Below are positions 6,972 to 13,110 of a DNA stretch of 13,748 bases, one piece after another; position 1 is the first letter of the stretch, and each line of letters begins with the position of its first letter. Source of the stretch: Gammaproteobacteria bacterium (lineage in GTDB: Bacteria; Pseudomonadota; Gammaproteobacteria; SZUA-229). The stretch spans positions 1 to 13,748 of the forward strand of contig DRLE01000206.1 in NCBI GenBank assembly GCA_011051475.1. The letters are read 5' to 3'. The notes under the pieces are model-generated. The model did no database searches, was not told the origin of the DNA, and saw only the letters and a program-made list of their open reading frames with translations. The position numbers and the translations under genes were made by a program.

Positions 6972-8342
6972 ATGGCAGAAAAACGCACCTCAATTCATGG
7001 CCAGTGGTCCAGCCGCATGGTCTTTATTCTGGCGGCTACCGGCTCGGCGGTTGGTCTGGGTAATATCTGGAAGTTTCCCTATATTACGGGTGAGAACGGT
7101 GGTGGCACCTTTGTCCTGATTTATCTGCTCTGTATCGCCCTGATCGGTATTCCCATTATGATGGCCGAAATCCTGCTGGGCCGACGAGGGCGGCAAAGTC
7201 CGATCAATACCATGGCCGCGCTGTCCGCCGAAGAGCATCGCAATCCCAACTGGGTATTGCTGGGCTGGCTGGGTGTGGTTGCCGGTTTTCTCATCCTGTC
7301 CTATTACAGTGTTATTGCCGGCTGGGCCATGGCCTACGTGTTTCGTACCGCCGGTGGCCTGTTTACCGGGGTGACGGCTGATGGCGTTAACAGTATTTTC
7401 AGCGACCTGGTCAGTGACCCGGAAAAACTGCTGGCCTGGCATACCATTTTTATGGTGATGACCATGATTGTGGTTGCCCGCGGCGTTAAAAACGGGCTGG
7501 AAAAGGCCGTTACCTTTTTAATGCCGATGCTGTTTGTGCTGCTGATTATCGTTGTTATTTATGCCATGAGCACCGGCTACTTTATGGATGGGGTACGCTT
7601 TCTCTTCTCTCCGGGGGAGATTACCGGCAAGGCTGTGCTGATTGCCATGGGTCATGCCTTTTTCACCCTCAGCCTGGGTATGGGCGCAATCATGGTGTAT
7701 GGCTCCTATCTGTCGGAAGAATACTCGATTACCCAGGCCTCTGTTGTTATTGCCCTGGCCGATACCGCCGTGGCGCTGCTGGCCGGTCTGGCGATTTTTC
7801 CGATTGTCTTTGCCAATGGTCTCGAACCCGGCGCTGGCCCGGGCCTTATTTTCCAGACCCTGCCGATTGCTTTCGGGCATATGCAGGGCGGTATCCTGGT
7901 CGGCGTGCTGTTTTTTCTTCTGCTGGTGTTTGCCGCCTGGACCTCGGCCATCTCCCTTATTGAGCCGGCCGTGGCCTATCTTGTTGAAAACAAAGGTGTG
8001 AACAGAATATATGCCTCTGTCTGGATCGGTCTGCTGACCTGGCTTGTCGGCCTGGGCACGGTGTTTTCCTTCAATATATGGAAGGATCGGACGCTGAGCA
8101 TTCCCTATCTGTTCGAGGACTATACCTTCTTTGATACCCTGGATTATCTTACGGCCAATCTTATGCTGCCGCTGGGTGGCCTGTTTATCGCCCTGTTTGC
8201 TGCCTGGATCATGCGTGTCGAGTCGACACGTGAAGAATTACATACTTATCCAGTGATATATAAAGTCTGGCGGTTTCTGGTTAGATTTGTTACACCGCTG
8301 GCGGTTATTGTGGTATTTCTTAGAGGCATTGGGGCTATTTAG
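6972..8342 (+). CDS. Sodium:neurotransmitter symporter family (NSS/SNF) transporter
   Basis: This is a LeuT-fold, sodium-coupled inner-membrane transporter, most likely for an amino acid. The 456 residues show about eleven membrane segments, like several bacterial members that lack TM12. TM1 has the signature GSAVGLGNIWKFPY (24-37), with N31 in the Na1 position, followed by ENGGGTF. TM6 has HAFFTLSLGMGAIMVYGSY (228-246), whose T232 aligns with the LeuT Na1 threonine. TM8 has AAWTSAISLIEP (321-332), with T324/S325 at the Na2 positions. Substrate cannot be deduced; tyrosine, tryptophan, leucine or other small amino acids are possible. The ATG at 6972 has only a weak Shine-Dalgarno sequence. The gene interrupts the smpB-ratA arrangement known from E. 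coli. Two short hairpins lie upstream (tgccc-atc-gggca near 6846-6858 and gacggc/gccgtc near 6895-6921). Confidence 0.93.
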   Translation: MAEKRTSIHGQWSSRMVFILAATGSAVGLGNIWKFPYITGENGGGTFVLIYLLCIALIGIPIMMAEILLGRRGRQSPINTMAALSAEEHRNPNWVLLGWLGVVAGFLILSYYSVIAGWAMAYVFRTAGGLFTGVTADGVNSIFSDLVSDPEKLLAWHTIFMVMTMIVVARGVKNGLEKAVTFLMPMLFVLLIIVVIYAMSTGYFMDGVRFLFSPGEITGKAVLIAMGHAFFTLSLGMGAIMVYGSYLSEEYSITQASVVIALADTAVALLAGLAIFPIVFANGLEPGAGPGLIFQTLPIAFGHMQGGILVGVLFFLLLVFAAWTSAISLIEPAVAYLVENKGVNRIYASVWIGLLTWLVGLGTVFSFNIWKDRTLSIPYLFEDYTFFDTLDYLTANLMLPLGGLFIALFAAWIMRVESTREELHTYPVIYKVWRFLVRFVTPLAVIVVFLRGIGAI

Positions 8343-8383
8343 GGGATCTCTGACCAAGGCGTGAAATCGCATAATATGTACAG

Positions 8384-8396
8384 GTTATGTGATAAC
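8384..8396. other. Short palindrome gttat-gtg-ataac
   Basis: A 5-bp perfect inverted repeat with a 3-base spacer lies in the symporter-ratA gap, near a TATAAT-like cataat at 8370-8375. It could be a regulator half-site pair, but at this length chance is a real alternative. Confidence 0.2.
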
Positions 8397-8458
8397 GACG
8401 TTAAAGTTCTTGCAAATAGCCTGTTATTCGCTGCAAACTTGATCTGTTCTCACATTGC

Positions 8459-8490
8459 CTGAACAAGCCGCTTCATCCGGGCTTGTTCAG
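8459..8490 (+). other. Hairpin in the symporter-ratA gap / ratA leader
   Basis: Ctgaacaagcc (8459-8469) pairs perfectly with ggcttgttcag (8480-8490): an 11-bp stem and 10-base loop ending 10 bases before the ratA ribosome-binding sequence ggagag. There is no T tract, so it is a poor Rho-independent terminator. It may end or stabilise the symporter mRNA or act as a 5' leader structure for ratA-rnfH. Confidence 0.6.
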
Positions 8491-8509
8491 AGGCTCCCTG
8501 GAGAGACAA

Positions 8510-8953
8510 ATGTCACACATACAACGAAGTGCTCTGGTGCATTACTCGGCAGAGGAAATGTACAATCTGGTTAATGATGTTGCCGATTATCAGAATTTCC
8601 TGCCCTGGTGCCGGTCTTCGTCCGTAATAAGTGAAAGCGAGGATGAAATGATCGCATCGGTAGAGATTGCCAGGGGCGCGCTGAACAAGACGTTTACCAC
8701 CCGTAATCGCCTGCAGAAGGGCAGGCGGATCGAGCTGGAACTGGTCGACGGCCCCTTTAAAAAACTGCAGGGATACTGGCAGTTCGATCCATTGAAAACC
8801 GAGAATGCCTGCAAGGTGACGCTGGATCTTGAGTTTGAATTCGATAACGCCATGATGTCGATCGCCGCCAAGCCGATTTTTACCCAGATAGCCAACTCGC
8901 TGGTTGGCGCTTTCTGCAAGCGCGCCGTCGAAGTTTACGGTGAACGCGGTTAG
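8510..8953 (+). CDS. ratA: RatA / Coq10-like START-domain protein
   Basis: The 147-residue protein is a single START/polyketide-cyclase-fold domain of the Coq10/RatA family. Recognisable features are the N-terminal strand, VNDVADYQNFLPWC (21-34), the central LVDGPFKKLQGYW stretch, LDLEFEFDNAM and the long C-terminal helix. Mitochondrial and bacterial homologues bind ubiquinone and help respiration. E. coli RatA was also reported as an inhibitor of 70S ribosome association, so the physiological role is debated. I chose ATG 8510 because ggagag is well spaced upstream and the conserved sequence starts there; an in-frame TTG at 8483 would begin inside the hairpin. rnfH follows after 19 bp, as in many gammaproteobacteria. 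Confidence 0.93.
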   Translation: MSHIQRSALVHYSAEEMYNLVNDVADYQNFLPWCRSSSVISESEDEMIASVEIARGALNKTFTTRNRLQKGRRIELELVDGPFKKLQGYWQFDPLKTENACKVTLDLEFEFDNAMMSIAAKPIFTQIANSLVGAFCKRAVEVYGERG

Positions 8954-8972
8954 CGACTAAAGAGGAAAACCC

Positions 8973-9284
8973 ATGGCAGAAGAAAGCATTAATGTGGAAG
9001 TGGCCTATGCCACACCCGAAAAACAGGTTATTCGTCAGGTCAATGTCGATGCCGGCACCACCCTGGGCGCCGCCATTGTGCAGTCGGGCATTATGCTCGA
9101 CTTTCCTGAACTGGAGGAGAAACTGGAAAACGCCAAGGTCGGCATTTTCGGCAAGGTGGTTCCCATGACCACCGTTCTCTCCGACGGCGACCGCGTGGAA
9201 ATCTACCGACCGTTGATCGCTGATCCGAAGGAAGTTCGGCGCAAGCGGGCGAAGGAAGGAAAAAAGATGAAAAAAGGCGCTTAG
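8973..9284 (+). CDS. rnfH: RnfH family protein (RatB, UPF0125)
   Basis: The 103-residue protein has a ubiquitin-like beta-grasp fold, seen in INVEVAYATPEKQVIRQVNV, GTTLGAAIVQSGI, VGIFGKVV and the terminal GDRVEIYRPLIADPKEVRR. That last motif is diagnostic of RnfH. The biochemical role is not established; it is named after rnf clusters and lies next to ratA in many genomes. The ATG at 8973 follows agagga. The lysine-rich tail (KKMKKGA) is encoded by the left arm of the terminator and the TAG stop lies in its loop, so the tail sequence is partly dictated by the hairpin. Confidence 0.93.
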   Translation: MAEESINVEVAYATPEKQVIRQVNVDAGTTLGAAIVQSGIMLDFPELEEKLENAKVGIFGKVVPMTTVLSDGDRVEIYRPLIADPKEVRRKRAKEGKKMKKGA

Positions 9285-9305
9285 GCGCCTTTTTTCATCT
9301 TTTTT
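9260..9305 (+). terminator. Strong intrinsic terminator overlapping the rnfH stop
   Basis: Bases 9260-9280 are perfectly complementary to 9285-9305: a 21-bp stem with a GC-rich top (ggcgc/gcgcc), A-rich base and a four-base loop, ttag. The right arm supplies two T tracts (9290-9295 and 9300-9305). The loop (9281-9284) contains the TAG stop codon of rnfH. The A tract on the left arm would also give a T tract on the minus strand, so it could terminate read-through from bamE as well. Confidence 0.92.
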
Positions 9306-9481
9306 AGTGAATAACGAATAGTGAACAGTGAATAGTGAAAAACTGAACCACTAACTCACTGGGCTTTACGCAGTAAAGCCAAAGAACAAACTAACTGCCA
9401 GGTAGTAAATAACCTGATGTTTTTAACAGTAGTATCAGCAACAAAGAATCACTATTCACTGTTCACTATTCGTTATTCACT
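9306..9481. repeat. Perfect 33-bp inverted repeat with heptameric arms
   Basis: Arms 9306-9338 and 9449-9481 are exact reverse complements. Within the left arm the core is a heptamer repeated with one change (gaatagt, gaacagt, gaatagt), preceded by gaataac. The 110-base interior holds a smaller hairpin, ggcttta (9362-9368) with taaagcc (9374-9380). The element starts immediately after the rnfH terminator and ends next to the bamE hairpin. No ORF lies inside. It resembles a small palindromic intergenic element, not a functional gene. Confidence 0.9.
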
Positions 9482-9498
9482 GCGCCGCTACGCGGCGC
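9482..9498 (-). other. GC-rich hairpin at the bamE 3' end
   Basis: Gcgccgc (9482-9488) and gcggcgc (9492-9498) form a 7-bp GC-only stem with a 3-base loop, overlapping the last base of the bamE stop codon. On the bamE strand no T tract follows, so it is an imperfect terminator but should stabilise the bamE mRNA end. Confidence 0.55.
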
Positions 9499-9902
9499 TA
9501 CGGTTCTATGTATTTCGAGTCGTCTATGCGCTTCAGCCGACCGTTCTCGTCGAAATAGATTGTCAGCAGTGATTTTCGCTCGAATCCCTTGTTGGGAATA
9601 AACCGGTAGATATAGTCCCAGCGCTGGTTGTGGAAGGGGTCGGTTAGCATGGGGGTGCCAATCGTCTGGCGGACCTCGGCCTTGGTCATGCCCAGTTCCA
9701 GTTGCTCCAGCTGTTCCAGTTTTACGGAGTTACCCTGTTGCAGGTCCAGTTTATGGGCCTCGGGCAGCCATTCGGCGCAGGAGGATACGGAGGCAGACAG
9801 TGCCAGCACACCGAGGAAAAATAACGGCTTAAGTGCGGACGGCCGGACAAAAAACTGGAAAAAGTCCAGAAAAGTGGAAATGAGAGTGGTTCTCAGTATC
9901 AT
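9498..9902 (-). CDS. bamE: Outer membrane protein assembly factor BamE (SmpA lipoprotein)
   Basis: BamE is a small lipoprotein of the BAM complex that inserts beta-barrel proteins into the outer membrane. The 134-residue product has the SmpA/OmlA domain: LELGMTKAEVRQTIGTP (68-84), LTDPFHNQRWDYIYRF (86-101) and LTIYFDENGRLKRID near the end. The lipobox is VSSC with C42 as the lipidated cysteine. The leader before it is long (41 residues, versus about 19 in E. coli), with FLDFFQFFVRPS ahead of the hydrophobic core. I found no better downstream start, so the extended leader may be real. No clear Shine-Dalgarno sequence precedes ATG 9902. It is divergent from fur across 76 bp, matching the conserved bamE/fur neighbourhood. 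Confidence 0.94.
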   Translation of the reverse strand: MILRTTLISTFLDFFQFFVRPSALKPLFFLGVLALSASVSSCAEWLPEAHKLDLQQGNSVKLEQLEQLELGMTKAEVRQTIGTPMLTDPFHNQRWDYIYRFIPNKGFERKSLLTIYFDENGRLKRIDDSKYIEP

Positions 9903-9926
9903 AAACGTGGTTAAATAGCGTTATTT

Positions 9927-9955
9927 TTCAAAGGGCGGAAATACTACCGTATATG
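9927..9955 (+). promoter_or_regulatory. Possible fur promoter
   Basis: TTCAAA (9927-9932, 4 of 6) is separated by 17 bases from TATATG (9950-9955, 4 of 6), placing a start near 9962, about 17 bases before the fur ATG. The match is modest. No sequence resembling a Fur box is evident, so autoregulation by Fur is not supported by what I can see. Confidence 0.3.
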
Positions 9956-9978
9956 ACCGCCGGAAGCAGTAGAAATTT

Positions 9979-10392
9979 ATGGAATCCAGTGATTTAAAAA
10001 AAGCCGGCCTGAAGGTCACCCATCCACGCAAGAAAATTCTGGAATTTCTTGAGGTCTGTAATGTGCGCCATCAGAGTGCAGAGGATATCTACCGGGCACT
10101 GCTTGAGGATGGCGAGGAAATCGGTCTGGCCACGGTATACCGTGTATTGACCCAGTTCGAAGCCGCTGGCCTGGTTGAGCGACACCATTTTGAAAGCGGG
10201 CAGGCCGTTTTTGAACTTAACGAAAAAGGCCATCACGACCACATTGTCTGTGTCAGCTGTGGCAAGGTTGAAGAGTTTTACGATGAAATGATCGAAAAGC
10301 GCCAGCGCGAGGTTGCAGCCGACAAGGGTTATGAAGTCACCGAGCACAGCCTGACACTGTACGGCAAATGCCCGGCCTGCCAGAAGTCCTGA
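9979..10392 (+). CDS. fur: Ferric uptake regulator Fur
   Basis: Fur is a dimeric Fe(II)-dependent regulator, mostly a repressor of iron acquisition. The 137-residue protein has the N-terminal winged helix (SSDLKKAGLKVTHPRKKILEFL, recognition helix around GLATVYRVLTQFEAAGLV, 49-66) and the dimerisation/metal domain. Visible metal ligands are H85-H86-D87-H88 in KGHHDHIVC, the structural zinc cysteines C91/C94 (CVSC) and the second pair C131/C134 (CPAC). Conservation of HHDHIVC and CGKVEEF supports Fur itself over Zur or PerR. A ggaag lies 12 bases before the ATG, slightly far for a Shine-Dalgarno sequence. Confidence 0.96.
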   Translation: MESSDLKKAGLKVTHPRKKILEFLEVCNVRHQSAEDIYRALLEDGEEIGLATVYRVLTQFEAAGLVERHHFESGQAVFELNEKGHHDHIVCVSCGKVEEFYDEMIEKRQREVAADKGYEVTEHSLTLYGKCPACQKS

Positions 10393-10406
10393 AACTATAC
10401 AGTTTC
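10391..10406 (+). other. Small hairpin at the fur stop codon
   Basis: Gaaact (10391-10396) pairs with agtttc (10401-10406) around a 4-base loop, beginning within the fur stop codon. The stem is AT-rich and not followed by a T tract, so termination is uncertain. It is the only hairpin close to the end of fur. Confidence 0.35.
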
Positions 10407-10593
10407 TGTCCCGGTTGCGCCGGTTTGACCAAAAACGTCTATTCTTTGTCATATCCATAAACTTTTGATGTGTTTGGCTATCTGATTGTGCAGCCAGGCC
10501 TCTGCCTGATGCGGTAAAATCCGGCCTGTTTCGGTAGCCGCAGCGCCGGCAGCAAGGTGCGCAGTAACACCTGCAAAAACGCCTACAATCACG

Positions 10594-10614
10594 CCACAGT
10601 AAGGCCCACAGTAA
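10594..10614 (+). repeat. 9-bp direct repeat before relA
   Basis: Ccacagtaa occurs at 10594-10602 and 10606-10614, a 12-base period, with a related gcagtaac at 10561-10568. A TACAAT at 10584-10589 resembles a -10 element but has no recognisable -35. These sit where the relA ribosome-binding site should be, and no Shine-Dalgarno sequence is visible before ATG 10618. Confidence 0.35.
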
Positions 10615-10617
10615 CGC

Positions 10618-12810
10618 ATGTTAAAAACCCGCTATTTCAACCAGATCACCAGGGATTTCAGTATCGATCAGTATCTGCATGAACTGACCGGTGCCGATGT
10701 GCCTGCAGACAGCCTGCTGCGGCGTGCCTGTGAAATGGTCTGGGAGCTGCCGACCAGCGGTTCCATGCCCAACAGTCTCGATGTGGCGCTGCTGCTGAGT
10801 GAACTGGGCAGTGATGAAACCACTCTCACGGCTGCGCTTCTGAGCAGTACGGTCCTGCATGAAAATCTGAAGGCAGGCGAGCTGGAAACTCTCTTCGGTG
10901 AAAAAATCGCCAGGCTGGTCAGCAGCGTGATGCAGCTGCATGCCTTCAAGGGTGAGCGTGATGATGCTTCCCCCGAGCAGGTCGAGCGCCTGCGTCGCAT
11001 GCTGCTGTCAATGGTGGACGATGTGCGTGCGGTGCTCATCAAGCTGGCATTTCGCGTGCAGCGCCTGCGCCAGCTCAAGCTGGCAGACAAGGATGAGCAG
11101 CAGGCCATCGCCCAGGAAACCCTGGATATTTTTGCGCCTATCGCCAACCGCCTGGGCATCGGTCAGCTGAAGTGGGAACTGGAAGACCTGGCATTTCGTT
11201 ACCTGGAACCGGATACCTACAAACAGATTGCCAGCTATCTCGACGAGAAACGTGAGGAACGCGAGCAGTTTATTGTTGATGTCGTGGAGAAGATCCGCGA
11301 GATTACCGAAAAAGAGCATATCAATGCCGAAATCTACGGCAGGCCCAAGCATATCTACAGTATCTGGAAGAAGATGACGGCCAAGCGACGCAGTTTCGAC
11401 GAGCTGTTCGATGTGCGCGCGGTGCGTGTTGTGGTCGATACCATTGCCGAGTGTTACGTGGTACTCGGTCTGGTGCACGCACAGTGGCGCCATATCAACA
11501 GGGAGTTTGATGACTATATCGCCAACCCCAAGGAAAACGGTTACCAGTCGCTGCATACCGCGGTTTATGGCCCGCATGCCAAGCCGGTGGAAATCCAGAT
11601 ACGCACCCGCCAGATGCATGAATTTGCCGAGTTCGGGGTGGCCGCGCACTGGCGCTACAAGGAGGCCGGCAGCAGCGCGGATAACCTGCAGACCAGTATT
11701 GAGTCACTGCGCCGCCTGCTTGATTCCACGCAGAACAGCGATGAAGACCTGCTGGAAAATTTCCGCTCGGAAATGTTTCAGGATCGGGTTTTCGTGCTGA
11801 CGCCGGAAGGGCGCGTTATTGACCTGCCCGAGGGCTCGACGCCCATTGATTTTGCCTATGCCGTACACACCGAAGTCGGCCACCGTTGTCGTGGTGCCAA
11901 GGTTAACGGGCGCATCGTGCAGCTCACCTATCAACTGAAAAACGGCGAGCGTGTGGAAATCCTGACCGCGAAGGAAGCCGCGCCCCGGCGCGACTGGCTG
12001 ATTTCCCACCTGGGCTTTATCAAAACCACGCGCGCGCGCAATCGCATCCGCAGCTGGTTCCGCAAGCAGGACCGCGAGAAGAACTACCAGGAAGGGAAAT
12101 CGCTGTATGAACGTGAAATCAGGCGCCACGGCATCAAGCCGGACATCGAAAACGTGGTCAGTCATTTCCGCCTGGACAGCAGTGATGATTTTTATATTAA
12201 TCTGGGGCGCGGCGACATCAGCATTGCGCAGCTTTCCTCCATGCTTTATGAATTCGAGGAAAGCCGACGGGAAAAAGAGGGGGGCAAGGCGCCTATCCCG
12301 GTGCAGGCGCGTGGACACAAACCGGCAAAGGGCAAGGCAGGGCTTATCAATGTGCTGGGCGTAGGCAATCTGATGACCACCATTGCCAACTGCTGCATGC
12401 CGGTGCCGCACGACGAGATCATCGGCTATATCACCAAGGATCGGGGAGTCAGCGTACACCGCAAGGACTGCAAGAATATTCTTCACCTGAAGGAAAAGGA
12501 CCAGGTGCGTCTGATCGAGGTGGAGTGGGGTGACAGCGAAGCGGCCAGTTATCCGGTCAATATCCTGATCCACGCGCATGATCGCCATGGCCTGCTGAGC
12601 GATATTACCCGCACCCTGTCCGATGACAGGATCAATGTGATTGCGGTCAACACCATCTCCAACAAGAAAGACCAGACCGCGCGCATGGCGGTTACCATCG
12701 AAATCCGGGACCTGCAGCAGCTGCAGCGGGTTATGGACAAAATATCGCACCTGCGCAATGTGATCGAGGTCAGTCGCGGCGCCAATGGGGATACCTCTTT
12801 GCAGGGATGA
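10618..12810 (+). CDS. relA: GTP pyrophosphokinase RelA, (p)ppGpp synthetase
   Basis: The 730-residue protein is a long RSH enzyme that makes (p)ppGpp from ATP and GTP/GDP on ribosomes carrying uncharged tRNA. The N-terminal hydrolase domain (about 25-190) is degenerate: the HD pair is replaced by S76-S77 and the later IKLAD aspartate by F145, as expected for RelA and not SpoT. The synthetase domain (about 240-350) has GRPKHIYSIWKKM, the RelA-type EFDD motif at 296-299, NPKENGYQSLHT with the G-loop Y309, and EIQIRTRQMHE. TGS follows at about 386-450, then a helical region, the zinc-finger/conserved-cysteine domain (NCCMP 591-595, C618) and a C-terminal ACT/RRM domain (about 647-720). It follows fur by 225 bp. 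No SpoT gene is in the window. The start lacks a visible Shine-Dalgarno sequence but suits the family N-terminus. Confidence 0.96.
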   Translation: MLKTRYFNQITRDFSIDQYLHELTGADVPADSLLRRACEMVWELPTSGSMPNSLDVALLLSELGSDETTLTAALLSSTVLHENLKAGELETLFGEKIARLVSSVMQLHAFKGERDDASPEQVERLRRMLLSMVDDVRAVLIKLAFRVQRLRQLKLADKDEQQAIAQETLDIFAPIANRLGIGQLKWELEDLAFRYLEPDTYKQIASYLDEKREEREQFIVDVVEKIREITEKEHINAEIYGRPKHIYSIWKKMTAKRRSFDELFDVRAVRVVVDTIAECYVVLGLVHAQWRHINREFDDYIANPKENGYQSLHTAVYGPHAKPVEIQIRTRQMHEFAEFGVAAHWRYKEAGSSADNLQTSIESLRRLLDSTQNSDEDLLENFRSEMFQDRVFVLTPEGRVIDLPEGSTPIDFAYAVHTEVGHRCRGAKVNGRIVQLTYQLKNGERVEILTAKEAAPRRDWLISHLGFIKTTRARNRIRSWFRKQDREKNYQEGKSLYEREIRRHGIKPDIENVVSHFRLDSSDDFYINLGRGDISIAQLSSMLYEFEESRREKEGGKAPIPVQARGHKPAKGKAGLINVLGVGNLMTTIANCCMPVPHDEIIGYITKDRGVSVHRKDCKNILHLKEKDQVRLIEVEWGDSEAASYPVNILIHAHDRHGLLSDITRTLSDDRINVIAVNTISNKKDQTARMAVTIEIRDLQQLQRVMDKISHLRNVIEVSRGANGDTSLQG

Positions 12811-12817
12811 TATCTTT

Positions 12818-12847
12818 AAAAGCTGAACCGCATAGAAAAGCTTTTTT
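12818..12847 (+). terminator. Probable weak intrinsic terminator of relA
   Basis: Aaaagct (12818-12824) can pair with agctttt (12839-12845), followed by more T residues, 8 bases after the relA stop. The stem is short and AT-rich with a 14-base loop, so efficiency is uncertain. Confidence 0.4.
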
Positions 12848-12848
12848 A

Positions 12849-12888
12849 GGCCGCAAATAACGCAAAAGACGCAAAGAAAAACGCAAAG
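12849..12888 (+). repeat. Third copy of the CGCAAAG-type repeat
   Basis: Starting at ggccgcaaat, this stretch follows the same pattern as the minus strand of 1819-1849 (ccgcaaat-acgcaaag, then acgcaaagaaaaacg), with small changes and one indel. It ends in a further acgcaaag unit. It lies about 11 kb from the other two copies and has no opposing arm nearby. Confidence 0.75.
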
Positions 12889-12907
12889 ATTATTTTGTTT
12901 TAAAACT

Positions 12908-12980
12908 TGTGGGAGCGGAATTCATTCCGCGAATATTCCACCAGGTTATGATGCTGTTCGCGGAATTGTCCGCTCCCACA
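12908..12980. repeat. REP-like inverted pair (GTGGGAGCGGA type)
   Basis: Tgtgggagcgga begins the left unit (12908-12933). The right unit (12957-12980) is its inverted counterpart, ending in tccgctcccaca. Each unit is itself a small hairpin after the gtgggag head: gcggaat/attccgc at 12915-12930 on the left and gcgga/tccgc on the right. A conserved head, an imperfect hairpin and head-to-head pairing match REP/BIME elements mobilised by RAYT transposases, and the head resembles Pseudomonas REPs. No RAYT gene is present here. Confidence 0.8.
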
Positions 12981-13047
12981 GTTCAAGCAAATCACCAGCA
13001 AACAAAAGCTTTTCTCCGCGCCTCAGCTTTTTTAATCCCCCCCAACA

Positions 13048-13076
13048 TTGTCAAAACCCGCAGATACCTCTATCCT
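13048..13076 (+). promoter_or_regulatory. Candidate sigma70-type promoter for tdh
   Basis: TTGTCA (13048-13053, 5 of 6 to the -35 consensus), a 17-base spacer and TATCCT (13071-13076, 4 of 6 to -10) would start transcription near 13083, about 28 bases before the first tdh ATG. It lies downstream of the repeats, so tdh probably does not depend on them. Confidence 0.5.
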
Positions 13077-13110
13077 TATGACACTGAACAAACACCCCGG
13101 AATACAAGCA

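Larger units (their letters stand above)
12811..13110. other. relA-tdh intergenic region
   Basis: This 300-bp tandem gap contains, in order, a weak relA terminator, one copy of the CGCAAAG repeat, a REP-like pair and a candidate tdh promoter. Aaaagctt motifs recur at its left (12837-12843) and right (13005-13012) sides. I see no credible coding sequence. Confidence 0.7.

Noticed and set aside
8510..9284. ratA-rnfH as a new toxin-antitoxin pair
   Set aside because: The two are adjacent and small, but both match widespread housekeeping families; the Coq10-like role of RatA is at least as likely and nothing here supports a toxin-antitoxin function.
9903..9978. Fur box in the bamE-fur gap
   Set aside because: No sequence close to the GATAAT-based 19-bp consensus; the aaata-gcgt-tattt palindrome is too short and unlike it.
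11704..12750. 348-codon minus-strand frame opposite relA
   Set aside because: relA on the plus strand is certain from its domains; the opposite frame has low-complexity, family-less sequence typical of GC-biased antisense frames.
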